Numbered from the stretch's first letter, positions 46,818-60,000 are shown. The stretch: 64,000 bases of DNA from Chromera velia (GCA_018398765.1 JAHBMJ010005734.1:64855-128854); one strand, 5' to 3'. Numbers and translations: made by a program. The notes: generated from the letters alone by a model not told the origin.

Positions 46818-47983
46818 GGACGCGTTGCTTCAAGAAACGCATTCTCAGACTGTATCTGTAAACCCCCTACTCTTCATAGTACGCAGCCTGATAGATGTCT
46901 ATTTGACTTTTGTTCGCGTGGAACGCTCTAATCCTCTTCCACCACTATATGCATGGCTTGCGTGCAGGTCCCGGAGGGTGTTGTGATTCATGCAGGTTTT
47001 CCCACTCTGCGCAGGACTTTAGCGACGAGCAATGTGCAGCCGCCAGGAGGCGGATGGCACAAATGACAAACTCCATCGCAGGGGGTAGGCGCTCAGGTGA
47101 GTTCACTCTCCTCGTGACTCTCTTTTTTTAATTATTTACACCTGTGTGGAACTGCTTTTTAGATCGGAAGGTTTGCTATGGATTCTTCCGGCCCGGCCCT
47201 GTCTCCTTCAAGTTGGCTTTCACCTATTCCTCGATGCATCTTTCTCATGCAGTGCATGCATGGACGTCCCTGCAAGCATCATCTGCCTTCCCCTAGATCG
47301 AAGTCTGCGTCTTGGAATTTTTCTTGGATGTTTCAGCGTGCTTCTTGTGAATGAGTCGCCTGCCGCGAGTGTTGAAAAGAGTTTGAGTGACGGTGATGAT
47401 GCACGGTGCGTCTCTGTTTGAAATTCTATGCAGGCCATTCTGCAGCTGCGTTTGCCCGACCCTTCGCCCCGTGGGCCCTGTCTTATACAGTGTCTGTGCA
47501 AGTCTTCTTGTGTGTGCAGTGGAACAATCAAGAGCAACTACAATCAACGGACGGGCAATGATCACGGAGGGGATTGACCTCAGTTTCTCGGGAAGGCTCC
47601 TGGAGGGCCGCCTTTCTTCGGCTGAAAGAGAGACGGTTGATCACGGAAGAGTGTTTCCATATGGGTCTTCTTCTCGGGAAGGGGCTGTGGCTGCTGCTGC
47701 TGTCATGACGGGTGTCCGTGAGACGGTTTCTTCCAACTTCACCTCACTGCACCTCCCAGCTACAGGCCCTCTCTCTCTCGCTCAATCGGGGGCAGGTGCA
47801 CCTGCCCAGCTACAGGATGGAGAGGACGAGCGCTCGAATGCCGTTGAGGGGGGCGTGAGTGCAGTGCAGGAGAGAGGGTCCGGGGTTTTCGAACGACTGA
47901 TGCAGGACGACGCATCTAATCAGGATGTCTGGGTTGGGGTGGTGAGGGACGGGGACGGGGACGACGACAGTCAGATCGCCTGA
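46818..47983 (+). CDS. Unidentified Cys-containing protein, 3' exons
   Basis: Three exons join in phase: 46818-46857, 46968-47096 and 47520-47983, ending in TGA. They encode a Cys-rich junction (DCICPGGCCDSCRFS), a basic helix (AAARRRMAQMTNS), then a long Ser/Gly/Glu-rich acidic tail with VFPYGSSSREG and a final DGDGDDDSQIA. Upstream exons are not resolved. One candidate near 46291-46358 encodes another Cys stretch (CRKLNCTFSHDL) in an open frame. No family is recognised. The clustered Cys pairs could be a metal site or disulfides. Confidence 0.55.
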
Positions 47984-48389
47984 TCAGATCGCCGAGGAAG
48001 TGTTACAGCACTGAGGGGCGGGACAAATTCAACGGTATGAGAGCTTTGATTCTACGTCCTGATTTGAGAGAGTTGTGTTCATTCAGGAGAGCAAATTTTC
48101 AAAGGAACGACGGACCATCAATCACTCGATCAATCTGGCAACTTCTCTTGTTTGGCCCTTCTAGGCATCAGACCCTCAGACTGGCATCTATGAAACGACC
48201 AGTTGACATGCGGCCTCCTATGTGCGGAAGTACGTGCACGGCGCTGCACGCCCAGAGGTCGAGGAGTTTGAAAACAGTCTGAAGGTCTTTTGCAACGCTG
48301 GTGAAAGCGACGTCAGGTTACGAGACCGTACGAGACCGATCGAATGATCGCGATGTCAGTGATATCGTGATGATGAGCGCTCCTCTTGA
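47984..48389. other. Downstream flank, no gene seen
   Basis: Probably 3' UTR and intergenic DNA. An 81-codon frame (48037-48282) is open but has no support. Confidence 0.5.
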
Positions 48390-48820
48390 GAAATTCCTTG
48401 AATAAAGATCATCTCACAAATCAAACTTGCAGTACATCGATCTAATCGTTTACAAGCAATAACAAATAACGAGAGCATTGATTTAATAAGGATATACTAA
48501 GATAATTTAAATACTGCTTTCAAGTTTAAGCTTTTTGCTAGACTCAGTGATGCTAACAGTGATGTTTATACTAGTGTTTATAGTTTTTTTACCGTTAGCT
48601 TTACCTAGAGCTTTACGCTGTAACTTCTACAAAGGCTAGCACAGGCTGCACAGAAGGTAGCAGCACATGAAACATAAATTCTATGATTCATATTTTATTG
48701 TACTTTCAACTAAATTTTAATTCGATCGGTTATTTATAGATTTTTATCCTATCCGGCCTGCTACTGATGAATGACTAGATGAATGATCTAATTTCATGAT
48801 CAATATTATTAGAAAGGGTT
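48390..48820. other. AT-rich island 4
   Basis: AT-rich with CTAG, GCTAAC and TTTAAGCTT words and no ORF, similar in style to the other islands. Confidence 0.7.
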
Positions 48821-49290
48821 TTCCATTCCCCTCTGTACATCTTAGAAAAAGAACGTTCTTGGTTACTCAGAAAAGTGTGAAAGAAAAGAGAAGAGTACTT
48901 CTCTCTTTTTCTCACTTAGTCTCAATTCTTCGTTCTTTTTTCTCACTCTGGTTGAAGTTTCCTTTCTTGTCACTCTCCCCGTCACTTCATCTTTCTGAGT
49001 CAGACAGAACGACAAAAAGCAACCCATAAAAAGAGAGAGGGCTTTACCGTTCCCTTTTGTGCGTCTCAGGAAAAGAAACGTTCTGGGTTATTCTGAAAAG
49101 TATGAAATAAACGTGTTCTCTCTCTCACTTGGTCTTAATCTCTTCTCTCAAAGTCTCAATTCTTTCTCTCCCTTTCTCTCTTGCATTTTAGCACTAAAAG
49201 TCATTTCACTTTTAACAGCATTTTACCCCTGTGCCAGATGGCCTCAGATCGGAAAGAGAAAGATTCAGAAAATCATTCAGATAAAGGAAA
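48818..49290 (+). repeat. Diverged ~220-bp tandem duplication
   Basis: Copy 1 starts near GGTTTTCCATTCCCCTCTGT (48818) and copy 2 near 49039. Both continue with AAAAGAA-CGTTCT-GGTTA-TC, a GAAAAGT-TGAAA segment, a CT-rich tract and CTTAGTCTCAATTCTT or a close match. Confidence 0.8.
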
Positions 49291-49439
49291 AATGATGCTG
49301 CGTGTGCTTTTTCTTCAATTGTAAACCGTTTGCGGCATACGTTAGACCTGTGCAGGCCGGCTAAGGAGGTCTGATGCGTCGAGGCGCTTTCCTTAGAAGC
49401 TGCACGTCGGACATTCGGCATTTGGGCGGGAGACCAATC

Positions 49440-51040
49440 TTCCGGACATAAATCCTAATCCTAATCCCTAAAAACAACGCATGCCGGGGGCGAGTGGGGT
49501 ACTTTTTGCCCCCTCTTCTGCATAGGAGACCGGCGCTTTTCCATAATTAAAAAACTCGTTCTGATAATTGGTAAGGAGTTAGAAGCTGAAACTTTATGTA
49601 AGAAGACGTTGTAACGATAAAAAAAGAACTATGGAACAGATTTTTTATATTATTTCTAGAAGCTTTCATAGTATTTCATCAAGTGATTCATCATTTGATG
49701 GCGCTGCATGAGCGAGGTCTAGAGCGAGGTACAGATGGTTCTTGTGCACATCTCGCCGTACTCTATATTTCTGTCAGCTCGCTTGTCTTGCGCAGGCAGC
49801 TTATGCAGCATGTATCTGGGCATCTAAGCAGGACTTTTTTTTGCGTCTTGCCTTGAATGCCTTCAGATGTACGCACAGCACTGCATGGTTCTATGGGTGT
49901 TGCGGTTCCTCTGATTAGTTACGAAGCTCCGATAAATGGTTTCGATAAGCCAAACACTTGCCCCAACAGCAGACACTCTAGCTGAGTCTGAGTCCGAGAC
50001 GAGTTGACCTATATTAAACACAATGTTCAACTATGTTCAACACATAATCACGTTTGTTATGCACATCAAACTGATAATTTCATTATAGAGTTTATACATA
50101 AATTAGTAGTAACATAATTTAGCATATCTACTTCTAGATTCGCTCACTATTTAACTATTTAAGTTACTATCATGATTACTCTTAATCACTTTCACGTACC
50201 TAGACTTTCACTATGACATTATATCCGCGGATAATTATATAAGATAACTTGAAGTGATTTATTGGTGCCCTAAGACATTGTCACCGTTTTTTCTTTTAGA
50301 AGTCGCCCCCGCAGACGACGGCGGGGTGTACTTCATATCGTTGAGGCTCAGACCACACCTTATGGCCCGGCGCTGAGTCTACTTTCCGTACAAATGCTCT
50401 CCTTTTTGAACTATTTTCAAAAAAAAATGAAAAGTAGGCCCGTTTTCCCCCTTTGATTCTAAATTTTCATAAAAAACGGTTATGCATTTTTTTTAAATAC
50501 ACAATTTAGCCGTCCGCCTCGAGGGCCTGCCTGGTTTTCGAGGCCGCTAGTAATTGTCCCCTGCTTTTATTTTGAGTACGTTTCGATATAATTAATTTTT
50601 TAATGTTTTTGATTTTGCGAACCATCTGGAATATTTTGATGATTTTCATTAAATTTATCCAGAAATTTATTAAAATTCAAACCTAGAATCATTTTTGTAG
50701 AACAAATTCTGTTATCATACTGCCCTATATATCATGTCATCGGGTCACGATGGCTGCCGGGTAACGGCCCGGGTTAAGTCGTCTCATCATATTCAATTCA
50801 TATGCAATAGATTACCAGTGATCGACGTCATCATATGCAATCATGATGTGACTCATGTGAGTCAACGTTCAGAGTCATCATATCTTTCAGATTAATCTGA
50901 CAGTCAGTGACAGACAACTCACAGTCACCTAGACAGCTACTAGGACAGCTACAGACTTTCACCGTGATGTGCATACTACACATAGCTACAGCAGCTCGGC
51001 AACTAGCTCGGCAATCATGATAGACTGAAACTGCCTAAGA
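49440..51040. other. AT-rich island 5
   Basis: Mostly AT-rich, with GC-rich patches near 49480-49530, 50305-50375 and 50505-50560. No ORF above 60 codons. Contains the telomere-like word ATCCTAATCCTAATCCCTAAA (49450-49470). It shares the GTGATTTATT/TGTCACCGTTTT segment with island 1. It ends within a few bases of the pfkB stop codon, so that gene's 3' UTR lies in the island. Confidence 0.75.
50848..50863. repeat. Inverted repeat TGACTCA-TG-TGAGTCA
   Basis: Two 7-bp perfect arms around a 2-bp centre. Each arm matches the bZIP (AP-1/GCN4) core, but it lies beyond the 3' end of the pfkB gene, so a regulatory role is only a possibility. Confidence 0.5.
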
Positions 51041-51045
51041 GAGTG

Positions 51046-52912
51046 TTATTTCTTTTTCGAGGCAAACGGAAGACCAGGTCGTGATCCGACAGCAGTCAAA
51101 CTTCGGGAGGCCACCCAGCTGCCTGAGCACAGAGCCGACGCGACGTCGTCATACCAGGGGACTTCCATCTTCTTCTCTGCTATTGGCTCCCGACTCCCAA
51201 TCGACCCTCCCCCTCGGGCCTGTCTTCGCATTGCTTCTGCGATGAAACCGGCAATGAAAGCGTCCCCTGCCCCAGTGGAGTCCTTCACTCCTTCCCCTTC
51301 ACGGAGCGGCCAGGCGGAACAGTGGAGGAGACGCAAACGAACGCGCTGGCGGGTCACAGGCTCTAAACACGAAAATACAAGGGACGAAACGCGACTCTTG
51401 CCTCCGCCTTCCCCCGAACCATCCGGAGGACGCCACGACCCCTTCACATCTGCGAGTCCAATCCCTTCTTCATCAGGGCCCAAGGGCCCCGGCATCACTC
51501 CCACACTTCCCTTCTCACCGATGGTGCTCACAACCAATTTGCGTTTGGACAAAAAAAAAAGCGAACACATCCCCGCCAAATGGTCCCGAAAGGCGGCCTC
51601 ACTTTCAAAAAGTGCCGCTACTTGATTCCAACACTCTTGGTCTTCGCATTTCAGTTCGGAAACCTCGTCACAGATGTGAGAGGAGACTCCTTCCTCAGCC
51701 TTTGCAAGACCGTTGACGACTTTCGGAAAATTGGCATTCGAAAAAACCAGATCAAGCTCTGGCAACAGACTCCACATCCCCCTCCCCCTGTCCTTCTCAA
51801 ACTCCCCACTGACCATCGGACTCCGAAAAGAAACATGCTGCCCCTCCTCCAAGACACCGTTGGCATGTCCAGACCCCCCCCAGCGTGCCCTGCAGATACG
51901 CACCATCTGAAGGTCGCTGTTGGGAATTCTGCCGTCAACGTGCAGCCAGGAGACCCTTCTTTTGAGGGAGGTCTCGATTGACTCGAGTAACTCGGGCTTC
52001 ATGTCTGAGAGGCACAGCGGCTCTGGCTGGGGTGTGTTGATGCACGTGCGCGTCTGTGTTTCTGCACAGATGACAACGAAGGTGAAGGACGAAGGCATCC
52101 CTTTCACCACCACGACCCCACTCGTGTCGATGCCCTCCTCTTTGAATTCCTCTGTCAGCCTCCAACCGTTGTCGTCATCCCCAACTTTGGTCACGATGGC
52201 AGAGGGCACCTGGAGGCGGGAGAGACCTGTGAGGGTGTTGCCGACGTTGCCTCCTGCAGATCGACAGATCGGGGGGGGAGGGGGGGCTTGGGTGGACGTG
52301 CGAAGGGTGGAAAGAAAGAATGAGGGAAGGAAAAACGGGAGAGACTCCAACCGAGAGGGAATGGCCGGCAGTGGGGGAATGAAGAGCAGGCAGGCAGGCA
52401 GGCTGCATCTATCTTTTTCAGACGGATCGAGAGCGAGGAGGGATGGGGAAAAGGAAGGGTGCTGAAGCATTATGTGAGCAGATAGATATTTGGATGAGAG
52501 TGTTTGGGAGACGGATAAAAGAAGCCGAAGTCAGACCAAGAAGACAAAAGAGACGAGACGGAGGGTGGCGGAAAGGAACTGACGCAGACATATGGGTCCC
52601 TGTTCGAGTTGTAACTCTGGTGAGACTCAGCCAGAGACTGTTAAAAGAGAATACTGTCGGGCGGCCAGGTTACAGATTCACACCTAGTGGGCACGCAGAG
52701 ACGGAGACGGGAGACACGCAAGCCCTGACTGTTTCCGGCGTACCTCCTTGGAAAACGGTTTCTGTCGTTCTGATCTTCTCGTCTGGTTTTGGGAATTTCT
52801 TGACGAGGGCCAGGATGTCCATGCACACAACCCCCACACCCACAACTGCCCCCCCGGATGAATTTCCGGAGACCTCTCCTTGAATGTTCTCAACCTGTCC
52901 TTCATACTTCAT
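51046..52912 (-). CDS. pfkB-family carbohydrate kinase (ribokinase/ketohexokinase-like), two exons
   Basis: Exon 1 is 52912-52744 and exon 2 is 52253-51046. The donor GGAGGTACGC and acceptor ATCTGCAG join in phase, giving 458 residues. The start MKYEGQ is the first ATG of the exon. Family features in order: VVGVGVVCMDIL (strand 1), KPDEKIRT, the substrate-binding GGGNVGNTLTGLSRL near 55-70, FTFVV and TRTCINTPQP in the middle, SNANFPK, VVSTIGEKGSVGV, and the anion-hole/catalytic DSTGAGDAFIAGF around 380-392, where Asp of GAGD is the expected base. The order and wording match plant-type pfkB proteins of unsettled substrate; it should phosphorylate a sugar or similar alcohol with ATP. An insertion of about 30 residues precedes ELDLVFSNANFPK and could be an in-frame retained intron. 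No organelle presequence is obvious. Confidence 0.92.
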
Positions 52913-54050
52913 TGCCCCTAGTGATGAGCTGCGCGTGCAGCCGCCAGGCGCCCTTTTTGATCTATTTACCTGAGTGAGAACGGACTCCACGGAGAAGCAG
53001 TAGACAGTGGGAGACAGGAACAGATCAACGGAGAGCAGGAAGAACCAGAAGAAGAGAGGCATGGAAACCCAGGACTCCGCCAGGAGACGGGAAGTAGACG
53101 GATGAACCGGCACTCCGTATGAATCTCCTTTGACGAAAGATCGCCACTCAAGAGGAGATGTTCTTTACCGAAAACGAATACACTTGTTCGAAATGCTTTT
53201 CCGAGAAGATCCAGACCTCCACTGGTCCTCCAGTGACACTACTGATCGATGAAGAGATCTACACAAGACCGCTCAGTCTGTTTTTTATTGAACTGGATAA
53301 GATCGCGGCATTCAAATGAACTCTGGTGACAATGCCGAACAGCTCAGGCTTCACCAGACAGTGGGATAACTGAAAGAGTATTGCCAGTACATAAGATCGA
53401 GAGAGTCGTTTGCTTGTGAGCCACTACATCTCTGAGTCTCTGACAGACTGCAACTTAATTGGGGCCTCGGGGCTTTTTTCTGCATGGGGGGGNNNNNNGG
53501 GGGGGGGGGGATCCAACGTCCAGTTGTTGGATGCCTTCGGATCGCCAACATGATGCAACCACAATCAATGCCATCGACGATGAGTCAGGCCTCATCGATC
53601 ATTGTTCTGAGTGTTCTGGAAGCTCATTCAGTAAAAGACGCCTGAACTGCACGAGGACCGGGTGCATGTGTGCCAGGAAAAGACCGCTGAAGAGTTTTGT
53701 GGGAAACGATCAGCGATGTGTCAGTCAGTCAGACTGATTCATGCCCCCGTCTCCTCGATCCATTCGGGAGGGATCTCTTCTCTTCGTTGCAACGGACTGC
53801 CTTCCAATGTTGATTTTCGTCCCTTCTTGCCAGGTTCCTTCCCGGCTTCTTTCTCGGGTTCTTGACCGAATGGATCGGTCATCTCCCTGCCTCTTGCCCT
53901 CGAGCCACTCTCCCTGTTGATCAGCTGTCTTCCCTCTCAATCTCCCCTTCTCTTTTGGCCTCTCTCCGCAGTCTCCCTGCCACTTCGTCACCCCCTGCTA
54001 TGCGTTCCCCTCCGCCAATCAACTTTTCCGCATGTGTGTTCTTCTCGCAG
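52913..54050. promoter_or_regulatory. Region between divergent pfkB and CEP162-like genes
   Basis: Must hold the pfkB promoter and the undiscovered 5' exon(s) of the plus-strand gene, since its first recognised exon (54051) begins in phase 1. A G run containing six Ns lies at 53489-53510 (Ns at 53493-53498), so sequence is missing. CT-rich DNA from 53750 onward is intron-like for the plus strand. Confidence 0.5.
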
Positions 54051-57000
54051 ACGGTCGAGGTCAGTTCGCCAGTGGCCTGGGGGGCTTCCTGGACGCGTCG
54101 TCGGACCAGGAGGACGACCACCTCGTGGGAGGATACCCCGTCAGTTCTCTATTTGTCTGCATGAATGAGCGGCCTCCTTTGCTCACTCATGGGATCTTAG
54201 GATGGGTGTTCCTGCGTGTGTCAGTGGAAGTCCAACTGCTCCAGGGCAAGCAGGGAGATGGCCAGAAAGACTCGCCGAGAGACAGGAAGAGGCTGGAAAG
54301 CCGGACAGATTTGTTGCCTGGGTGAAAGGGAGAACCCAACTGTCGTCCCTCTGCATTTCTCTCTGCCCTCTTTTTTCTCTCTCGGTCTTCCATGAATTCG
54401 TTCGACCGGTCCTTCGAACTTTCTCTGGCGGAGTGAGTGCATCTGTCCCTATCCTGCAGCCCTTTTTTCTTTTTCGTCTTCGAGCCAAGTGTGTGTGCTG
54501 TTTCTTTCTCTCTCTTCTGCTTGATGCCTGCAGGCCTACCAGCAGGCACCCGGGAGGCGGAGCGTGACCCCAGGCACGATGCCTGTGGGCGCCTACGACG
54601 ACCCCTACGCGTCTGTAGACCTGAACTTGAACTTCGCTTCTACTCTCGCACAGCAGCAGAAAGAATTGAAGGGAGCAAAGGGAGGGGCAAGAAAGAAGGT
54701 CAGTCAATCGGTTGGGAGGACAATTGGGAGACTCTCAAGGCCCCTGGGTGTTGTCGATGCATGGAAGTGATGGGACGCCCTGCAGTATAGGCACATGTTG
54801 CCTCTCTATGAGTGTTCGCAAAAGACTTTCGTCGAAAGTTTTCGTCTTATTATGACTGGCGGGATCTTTGCAGGGTGCTGCCGACCGAGGGGAAGCTCAC
54901 CGTTCGTCTGGAGGCAGCAGACAGGGACCCAGGTCTTCGCAGCAGTCGAGGAGGGGAAGGGACAAGGACAAGGGAGGGTCTCCTCAGGGTGACAGACGGA
55001 GAGAGAGAGACCTCGGTCCTGCAGATTCGTTCTCGCTCTCTCTGTCTTCGTCCTCCTTCTCCCTCCAGCCTTCCTCCGAGTCGGAGGAGGAAAGGGGAAG
55101 GCAGAAAGGAAGAGGGAGAGGGAGAGACAGGGACAAAGAAAGAGACTCATCAGAAGATTCAGGGTCAAATGGACAGTCCCGGTCGGAATCTCCGGAGTCT
55201 CTGAGGGGAAGGGGAAAAGGTGAGGGAGTGAGTTGGTCGTGCATGTTGATGGTTTATTTGTTTTCGGGGGGGAAGGGGGGGGGCAGGTTCTCTCTTTTCT
55301 TCCTCCGCTGACTCTTCCCTTGCTTGAAGGATTCATTCGCTTATTCATGTATTTCTCCTCGCCCTTTTCCCTTTATCGATTCAGCGATTTGCTCGTCCGT
55401 TCACATTTTCCTTCCCTGCTTCTCGTGCAACCACCAGGCGGCCGAAAGGGACCGAGGTCCACCCCCGAGAGGGAAAGGGACCAGCCAGGGAGCTCGCGGG
55501 GTCCCTCGACGAGAAGGAGAAAGAGCGGAGGAGGGGGACAGAGGAGGAGAGTCTCTGTCAGCGGGACACTCTCAGACCTCGAGAGCCAGAGCCTTCGGGT
55601 CCGTCAGTCAGTCAGTCAGTCAGTCACACCTCACATGTGTCACAAAGGGCAAGATCGGCAGGTGAATGTGTGAGGGAGCAAGGAACTGATTGATGTTCTT
55701 CGATTTGTTTCATTTGGTCCTTTTGCTGCGTGCTTCTTGCCGTTTTTTCCCGCATGCCGTTTTGAGAGGCAATTTCCTTTTTTGGAGGGACTCCTTCTTC
55801 CATTTTCTGTATCTCTCATTCTCTTTTCTGAAGCCTGCTCGCGTGGCTCTTCTTTTTCATTTGTCTGCGCCCCAATCTGCAGGGAGGGCTGACGAGATCT
55901 GGGACGTCTTCGCCTCGGGGGGCTAAAGGGGAACGTGAGAGGGGGACGGTGTCTGATGGTGGGTGGGTCGGGGGGTTGGCTTGCCTTGGGTTTATTACTT
56001 TCTCCCTTTTCTTCTGTCTCCATTGGTGTACCTGCTTGCTTCTGTACATGAGAGCGATGTAATTTCCGTGACTTGCTTTTGGTTTGGCTCTCCCTCTCTG
56101 GGTCTCCCCTCTTTCTGGTACCCTCGTGTTTGACTCACTTATTCTCCCTGTCTCTGAGGGAGCACCCAGAATATGAAAGAATGCCGAAAAAGAAAGTGTA
56201 CAAAGCACACATGGACGTACATGGAGAGAGAGAAGACAGCGGTCACCAATTCGTTCTCTTCGCTTGCTTCTCTCGTTGACGGTCGTGAACGTGAGCTTCA
56301 TTACTCTGCGTCACCAATTCGTTCTCTTCGCTTGCTTCTCTCGTTGACGGTCGTGAACGTGAGCTTCATTACTCTGCCTTGCCATTGTTCTCCTCTCCCT
56401 CATGCGCTTGCCTTTCGCTTACTTTCTCTTCGTCCTCAATCCGCCGCCCCGCCCTCTCCAAATTCCTTCCTTCAGACGAGGCCGAGAAGAGTGCGAGGGC
56501 GTCAGACGCGGGAGGAGACGGAGGAACGTCGAAGGGGGGAGCCTCTGTCTTCGCGCAGTTTGCAAACATCCTCAGGGTCAGCGAGTGCATGGGTGTGTGT
56601 GTGGATTCGCTTTGGGGACATTTTTTGTCGTCCATTCTTCTTGTGAAGCCCCGGCCAATTCATTCTCATCGGTCAATGGAGACGCAAAGTCGAGTCTTGG
56701 TGGAGTTGTCTTCTCTTGCTGGCTCAATCTTGGCTGTTGTTTCTCCTCATTTTGCTTTGCTCTTCTACTGATGGCAAGAAGACACAGGTGGGTCTGCGTG
56801 ACATGAAAGAAGCAAAGAAAGAAGCAATTGTGCTTTTGTCTCTTTGAAGTTCTCCACTCACTTTGTTGCCATGGAGTCGTACTTTCATCGCCGTCCCCTT
56901 CATCGTCTTTCTTTCTCGTCCTCCCTCTCTTTCACTGTTCTCTTCAGTCCTCAGTGCACGAGGCGCGTGAGGAGCGGGAGAAAGAGAAAGAGCGGCAGAA

Positions 57001-60000
57001 GCAGGAGGAGGAAGAACGACGACTGAAGGCAGAAGAAGAGGAGGGAAAGAAGGAACGGGCTCGACAAGCAGAGTTGGAGAGACAGCGAGAGCAGAAGAAA
57101 GAAGAAGAGCGAAGAAAGGAAAGAGAAAGAGAAGAACAAGAAAGAGAAAAGGAAAAAACACGTCTTCAAAAAGAAACTCAACGCACATCAGAAGATGAAG
57201 ATGTTGTACGTCCTTTCGATGCCGGATCCTCTCCTCGTGCCGAAGACAACGAACAGCAAAAGCAAAAACCTCCCGCTGACAGAGCAGAAGAGTCCGAGTT
57301 CTCAGCCGAGAGTGGGGGGGCACAAGTTGCGCCTGCCCTTCTGGGCATTTCCCCTCCTCTTCCCACTGACTCGCCCCGATCAAGAAAAACAGAGTCCCCG
57401 GTCCCACCCCTTCCGCTGCCTCTCCCTTCTGCCCCGTCTCCCTCTCCCTCCGGCGTCTCCTCCAAGCAGAACGTGCCGGCACAAAGAGGAAAAGAGTCTG
57501 AGGGGGAATACGAATCGGATTTCGAGAGCGAGAAGGAATTACCCGACCCGAGGGGGACCGCCACATGTCCCGACCTTCCCCAAACCGCCGCCGCAGTCCT
57601 TTCAGACCAGCAACCCGCCTCATCGATTCCGAGTTCACGACAGGGACACGGCCAGCAGGATTCAACGGGCACACACGGAACGGGAACGGGGCAGATGCCT
57701 TTGCGCAGCTCCTCTCTGGACACTGTACAGCGCATTCAGTATTCATCCGCAGGCACTGTTAAGCAAAGGGGGGCGATGGCCACGACAGCATCTCCCCTCT
57801 GGTCCCAAACTGCATCCCGTACACAGGGGGGTGTATCAGGCGGGGTCTTTGCGGGTCCGCCCTCTGAGGAGGCCACTGCTCTGAGGCAGCAGGTGTTGGG
57901 GGGCACAGCTGCCTCGATCCCTCTCTCCCTGGGAACTCCGCACAGTCCGACTGGGGGCGGGAAGGGAGAGGGGGCAGATGGAAGTGGAGACCTGAGAGAG
58001 GGGGGATCCGGAGAGGTTACGTTCGGTCGTAAATCTGCCTTCCGGGGCCCTGCTGCGGACTTTTGGGGGAGCCTGGGAGAGGAAGAGGGCCAGCCGCAGA
58101 CTGGAGGGCCTCTGGGGTCCTCAAAGGAAGGGGGGGCGCACGCGCATGTGCAGAGGGGCAGAGACGGTCCGGGCGTGCCAGGGGACTCACAAGATGACGA
58201 CGATGACGTGGCGGCACAGGTCGGCAGCCTCTAGATCTCTCTCACTGATTACTCATACAACAAGCCGACCTCGCTACAAGAAGGCGCGGGAAGTTGAGGC
58301 TCACAACAACTCATTTTCTTTGTCTTTTTGACGTTTTCTCTTGGTCCCTAGAATCCGTCATACCTGATTTTTGCTTTGCTGTCGGGTTTCCCCCCCCCAC
58401 ACACACACGCCAAATGAGTGAGTATCCTGATGACTGATTTTTGTGTTTTCCATTTTCCTTTTGTTTCGCCTCGTCATCGCTCCCTCACTGCAGCTGTTCG
58501 AGATTCTCATGTCGGCATCCCGCCGCTCTCCTCCCCCTGCCCGGGCTTCTGCTGATGAACCAGGAGGGAGGGCGGGGGCAGCCTCAAAGGGAAGCGTGCG
58601 GCTTCTCCCACCCGAATCTACCCCTGCTCCCCGCCTGACAACCCAGAGCGGATTCCGGGGTGTCCCTTCCCCTTCCGCCAGGCAGCGTGCTGCTGCAGGT
58701 CTGGGGTCTCCTGGTGCGATGGAAATGCTGACCCGTCTCCAGAAGAAAGTGGAGCTCTTGGAACGTCAGCACGCTGCGAAGGACGAAGCGCTCGAAAGTG
58801 CAGACGAGGAGGTGAGACGGCTCGAGGATCTGTGTCTCCGTCTGAGGGGTGATCTGGATGCAGAGAAGAGGGAGAGCAGAGTTGCGAATAATGGGAGGGC
58901 CGAGGGGGCGGAACGAGAGAGAACGCTCCGGGATGAGGTGCGGCGTCTAAAAGCCGATATTCTGCGGGTCGAAAGAGAGCGCGATGGCCTCTCAGACCGT
59001 CTTGTCGGCATGACTGCTGCCAATGACGGGCTTCGAGATACGTTGAGGGAGACAGAGACGCGTCTGGCTGCGTCAGAGAAGGCGGCACAAGAGGCAGCGC
59101 TCCGTCTTGCTGAAGAGGAGACGCGGAGAGTTAGCGAGGCAAATCGGATTAAAGAAATGGAGACGGCCCACGCAGCGCGTCTTGCAGAGGAGCAGAATGA
59201 TATGGGGAAAGAGAAGGAAAAAGAGAATCAGAGATTCCCCCCCTCCAGTCATCCTGGATGCGTTGCCTGTTCCCCTGAACGCATACGAAAGTCCGAGGAG
59301 GAATTTGAGGGGTACAAAAAGTCTCTGGAAAGGGAGAGAATGAAAGCGCGTGGTCTGTTAGGAAAAGTCCGCACAGGGTCTTCAGGAGGGGTTGAGACCT
59401 CCACTGAGACTCTCAAGATGAAGAAAGGGGGTGTTGCAGATTCTCTGGAGGACCTGCCTGCAGAGAAGAAGAGGGAGATCGAGCGACAGATGCGCTCCCT
59501 TCGATCGGAGATTTCCGCCTTGGAGAGACTCCACGAAGGGTATCGGACGGAGAACGAAAGACTCAGCCAGGTCCGAGGGGCGGCAGCTAGACAGTAAGAA
59601 TGGGGTTACTCAGATGAAGGAACCATTCACCTCCTTTTCCGCGTCTTCTGGTCTCGTGTTGTGTTGTGTTGTGAAGGATGCCTGATGGATAGATCATCTT
59701 TGTTCTCTCTCTTTCATGACTCCCTCCCTCCCTCCCTCTGCCGCGGGTAGGGAGGGAAGGAATGGCCTTCATTCATTCCTTCATTCCTTTCTTGATGAGT
59801 TTTGTGGTTCTGGAGAAGGTGTGTGTGTGGGTTCATATATGTATATATATATATACATATACATGCGTGTGTTCATTGTCTGCTGGCTGAAGACGAATCG
59901 TGGTTTGAGGCTGAGGCTCAGGGCCCACCACGAAGAGCTGGAGGCAGAGCGGAAGAGGCAGGCCGCCCAGCTGAATTCACTCCAAGCGGCTGCAGATGCA

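Noticed and set aside
46968-46996. Small separate exon ending at the GTTTTC donor after CATGCAG
   Set aside because: Splicing it out would break phase or introduce a stop. The frame reads straight through, so 46968-47096 is taken as one exon.
53741-53831. Possible first exon of the CEP162-like gene starting MPPSPRS
   Set aside because: It would end in phase 0 at the CCAGGTTCC donor, but the exon at 54051 needs phase 1, so it does not join.
53863-53882. GACCGAATGGATCGGTC as another hairpin-family element
   Set aside because: It resembles the right-hand word and is a small palindrome, but lacks the left word and the GCGAATCTC extension. Taken as a chance match.
57195-57884. 229-codon plus-strand frame and several minus-strand frames over the largest CEP162-like exon
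   Set aside because: Shadows of the 424-codon exon at 56948-58219, which joins its neighbours in phase and has a coherent charged/disordered composition.
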